From the NCBI RefSeq assembly GCF_003574295.1, contig NZ_BHGK01000001.1:868001-932000 (forward strand): a DNA stretch of 64,000 bases. The letters are read 5' to 3'. Each line of letters opens with the position of its first letter. Positions within the stretch are counted from its first letter, which is position 1. Of this stretch, positions 62,495 to 64,000 are shown piece by piece. This DNA is from Mediterraneibacter butyricigenes. GTDB taxonomy: Bacteria; Bacillota; Clostridia; Lachnospirales; Lachnospiraceae. The position numbers and the translations under genes are program-made. Under the pieces are notes generated by a model that saw only the letters and a list, made by a program, of their open reading frames with translations, ran no database searches and was not told the DNA's origin.

Positions 62495-62792
62495 ATGAAC
62501 AGGACACGACTTCCTATTCTGTAAGTGTTTTCAGAGAGTCTTCGGTTGGTGCGAGAAGACAGCATGAGAAAGTGAAGCCATCCCCTGCAAGCAGCTTGGG
62601 CCAACACATTTTTACCAAGATTTGAAACGCCAGTAGTCCAAGCCGGGTATCTACCGTTAAAAGGATGCTCATTCACAGGATGAGACTAGAGCGGCCATAT
62701 TGTTATAGGGCAAAAGAAGTGGTATCGCGGAGATTAGATTTTTAACCTTCGTCTTCTCATGGAGTAATCCAGGAGAAGACGGAGGTTTTTTC
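62495..62792 (+). promoter_or_regulatory. T-box riboswitch upstream of cstA (probable Ala specifier)
   Basis: Stem I has AGAGAGTCTTCGGTTGGTGCG, the hallmark AGAGAG and GGTTGGTG segments. The specifier region reads GTGAAGCCATCCCC, most simply codon GCC (alanine). The T-box itself is AAGTGGTATCGCGG (about 62717-62730); its variable base T would pair with discriminator A, as in tRNA-Ala. A terminator (CCTTCGTCTTCTC with GAGAAGACGGAGG and six T, 62747-62792) follows. Uncharged tRNA would favour the antiterminator and cstA expression. The codon assignment is inferred from alignment memory. Confidence 0.85.
62747..62792 (+). terminator. Terminator of the T-box leader
   Basis: 13-bp stem with one G-U pair, 14-nt loop and six T residues. 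It overlaps the position of the alternate antiterminator. Confidence 0.85.
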
Positions 62793-62891
62793 GTTTCACC
62801 GGAAACAGGTTCTTTTTTAATTTCCAGAATCGGATTTGTTGTTGATCGTATCTATTATCTAAACGTTGTTCTAATAAAGGAGTGTATGAGT

Positions 62892-64000
62892 ATGAACACA
62901 TTAGTTATCATCTTAATCGCAGCCGTATTCCTCCTTGGAGGGTATATGCTGTACGGTCGTTGGCTTGCCAAGAAATGGGGCATCGATCCTCAGGCAAAAA
63001 CACCTGCTGTTGTACATAACGACGGAGAAGATTACGTTCCCACCAATGGATGGACCGTATTCGCCCATCAGTTTTCCTCTATCGCCGGAGCCGGCCCTGT
63101 TACCGGTGCGATCCAGGCTGCTGCTTTCGGATGGGTTCCGGTTCTTCTGTGGATCCTTTTAGGCGGAGTCTTCTTCGGAGCCGTAACCGATTTCGGAGCG
63201 CTCTATGCCAGTGTGAAAAATGACGGAAAATCCATGGGACTTCTGATTGAACAGTATATCGGAAAAACCGGTCGTCGTCTGTTCCTTGGATTCTGCTGGC
63301 TGTTTACATTGATCGTTATCGCAGCTTTCGCAGATATGGTTGCCGGAACCTTCAACGCATACGTGGTAACAGACGGAGTTCAGGCTCTTGCCGACGGTGC
63401 AAAGACCAACGGTGCAGCCGGAACGATTTCCCTTCTGTTCATCGCATTTGCCATTGTATTCGGACTGATCCAGAAGAAATTCAATTTCAAAGGATGGAAA
63501 CAGGTTGTATTAGGACTGGTTTTCACAGCCGCAGCTCTTCTGATCGGAATGAATCTGCCGCTGATCGCAACCAAAGATACCTGGTCTTATCTGACCTTCG
63601 CTTACATTTTCCTGGCTGCTGTTCTTCCGATGTGGCTCTTGATGCAACCTCGTGATTACATGACAACCTTTATGTTCGCCGGAATGATCATCGGTGCCGT
63701 TCTTGGTCTGGTAGTCGCTCATCCGTCTATGAACCTGCCGGCTTACACCGGATTTACCAATGACGCTCTTGGAAATCTGTTCCCGATCCTGTTTGTTACC
63801 GTTGCCTGCGGAGCCGTATCCGGATTCCACAGTCTGGTATCTTCCGGTACATCTTCTAAGACTGTAGCAAACGAAAAAGATATGTTGAAAGTCGGTTACG
63901 GAGCCATGGTTCTGGAAAGTCTTCTGGCTGTCATCGCTCTTTGTGTAGCCGGTGCCGCTGCTTCTGCAGATGGTACAGCCGCTGTGGGAACTCCGTTCCA
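62892..64000 (+). CDS. cstA: CstA-family carbon starvation/peptide transporter, 3' end beyond window
   Basis: 369 codons seen, open at the right edge. Family motifs: VPTNGWTVFAHQFSSIAGAGPVTGAIQAA is the CstA N-terminal core (about residues 50-80), followed by GGVFFGAVTDFGALYASVKNDGKSMG. About nine membrane helices are visible. CstA-type proteins import peptides, pyruvate or amino acids. The ATG is chosen because GGAG lies 9 nt before it; an ATG two codons upstream is too close. The T-box leader suggests the transported substance is linked to alanine supply. Confidence 0.88.
   Translation, partial: MNTLVIILIAAVFLLGGYMLYGRWLAKKWGIDPQAKTPAVVHNDGEDYVPTNGWTVFAHQFSSIAGAGPVTGAIQAAAFGWVPVLLWILLGGVFFGAVTDFGALYASVKNDGKSMGLLIEQYIGKTGRRLFLGFCWLFTLIVIAAFADMVAGTFNAYVVTDGVQALADGAKTNGAAGTISLLFIAFAIVFGLIQKKFNFKGWKQVVLGLVFTAAALLIGMNLPLIATKDTWSYLTFAYIFLAAVLPMWLLMQPRDYMTTFMFAGMIIGAVLGLVVAHPSMNLPAYTGFTNDALGNLFPILFVTVACGAVSGFHSLVSSGTSSKTVANEKDMLKVGYGAMVLESLLAVIALCVAGAAASADGTAAVGTPF

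Overview
The window looks like chromosome from a Gram-positive anaerobe of the Clostridia, most likely Lachnospiraceae. The reasons are the moderately low G+C with strong GGAGG ribosome sites, a YlmC/YmxH-type sporulation protein and a sporulation-type deacetylase, a Csp-like subtilase, glnA followed by an ANTAR regulator, GatCAB, ChW-repeat surface proteins, a T-box leader and an HrcA/CIRCE operator. No rRNA, phage, insertion sequence or CRISPR array is visible. The family assignment is inference from gene content.

Layout. 1-7256 (leftward): a spermidine/putrescine-type ABC importer (binding protein, ATPase, two permeases) in one operon with a PepD-like dipeptidase and a hydantoinase/oxoprolinase cut by the window edge. 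7548-10404: LspA-like peptidase, zinc-ribbon protein, Csp-like subtilase. 10502-13593: thioredoxin, atypical ClpX and a CPA2 antiporter. 13713-16470: divergent NAD-dependent DNA ligase and an RsuA-family pseudouridine synthase. 16591-17094: small DUF protein. 17180-22542: htpG with a perfect CIRCE operator, then gatCAB. 22599-25385: zinc-ribbon membrane protein, hotdog thioesterase and a shikimate dehydrogenase-like protein. 25527-25706: tRNA-Gln(CUG) and tRNA-Pro(CGG).

25855-28027 holds a promoter, a 340-nt leader with a small reading frame and two terminator-like hairpins, and a secreted repeat protein. 28287-33558 (leftward): dapF with an alanine-type symporter, then glnA with an ANTAR (NitR-like) regulator and a structured leader, then a deacetylase. 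33693-35901: two CobW-family GTPases, one with a His-rich repeat and one joined to a DUF1980-like domain. 36031-42537: exoA, truA and a complete peptide/nickel-type ABC importer. 42616: nrdR.

43259-50030 is the most distinctive block: a Dlt-like envelope acylation cluster (carrier-protein ligase, carrier protein, SGNH transferase, MBOAT) behind a lipoprotein and a ChW/transglutaminase surface protein. The MBOAT ends in FIYAQF, which matches the C-terminal acyl-shuttle hexapeptide idea. 50214-55744: YlmC-like protein, DUF3783-like protein, carbamate kinase, small alarmone synthetase, hemolysin III, nucleotidyltransferase and CorA. 56055-59899: fructose operon fruK-fruA-fruR. 59914-60039: a long imperfect inverted repeat. 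60101-61510: second alanine symporter. 61724: upp. 62443-64000: promoter, T-box (probably alanine) and a CstA-family transporter cut by the right edge.
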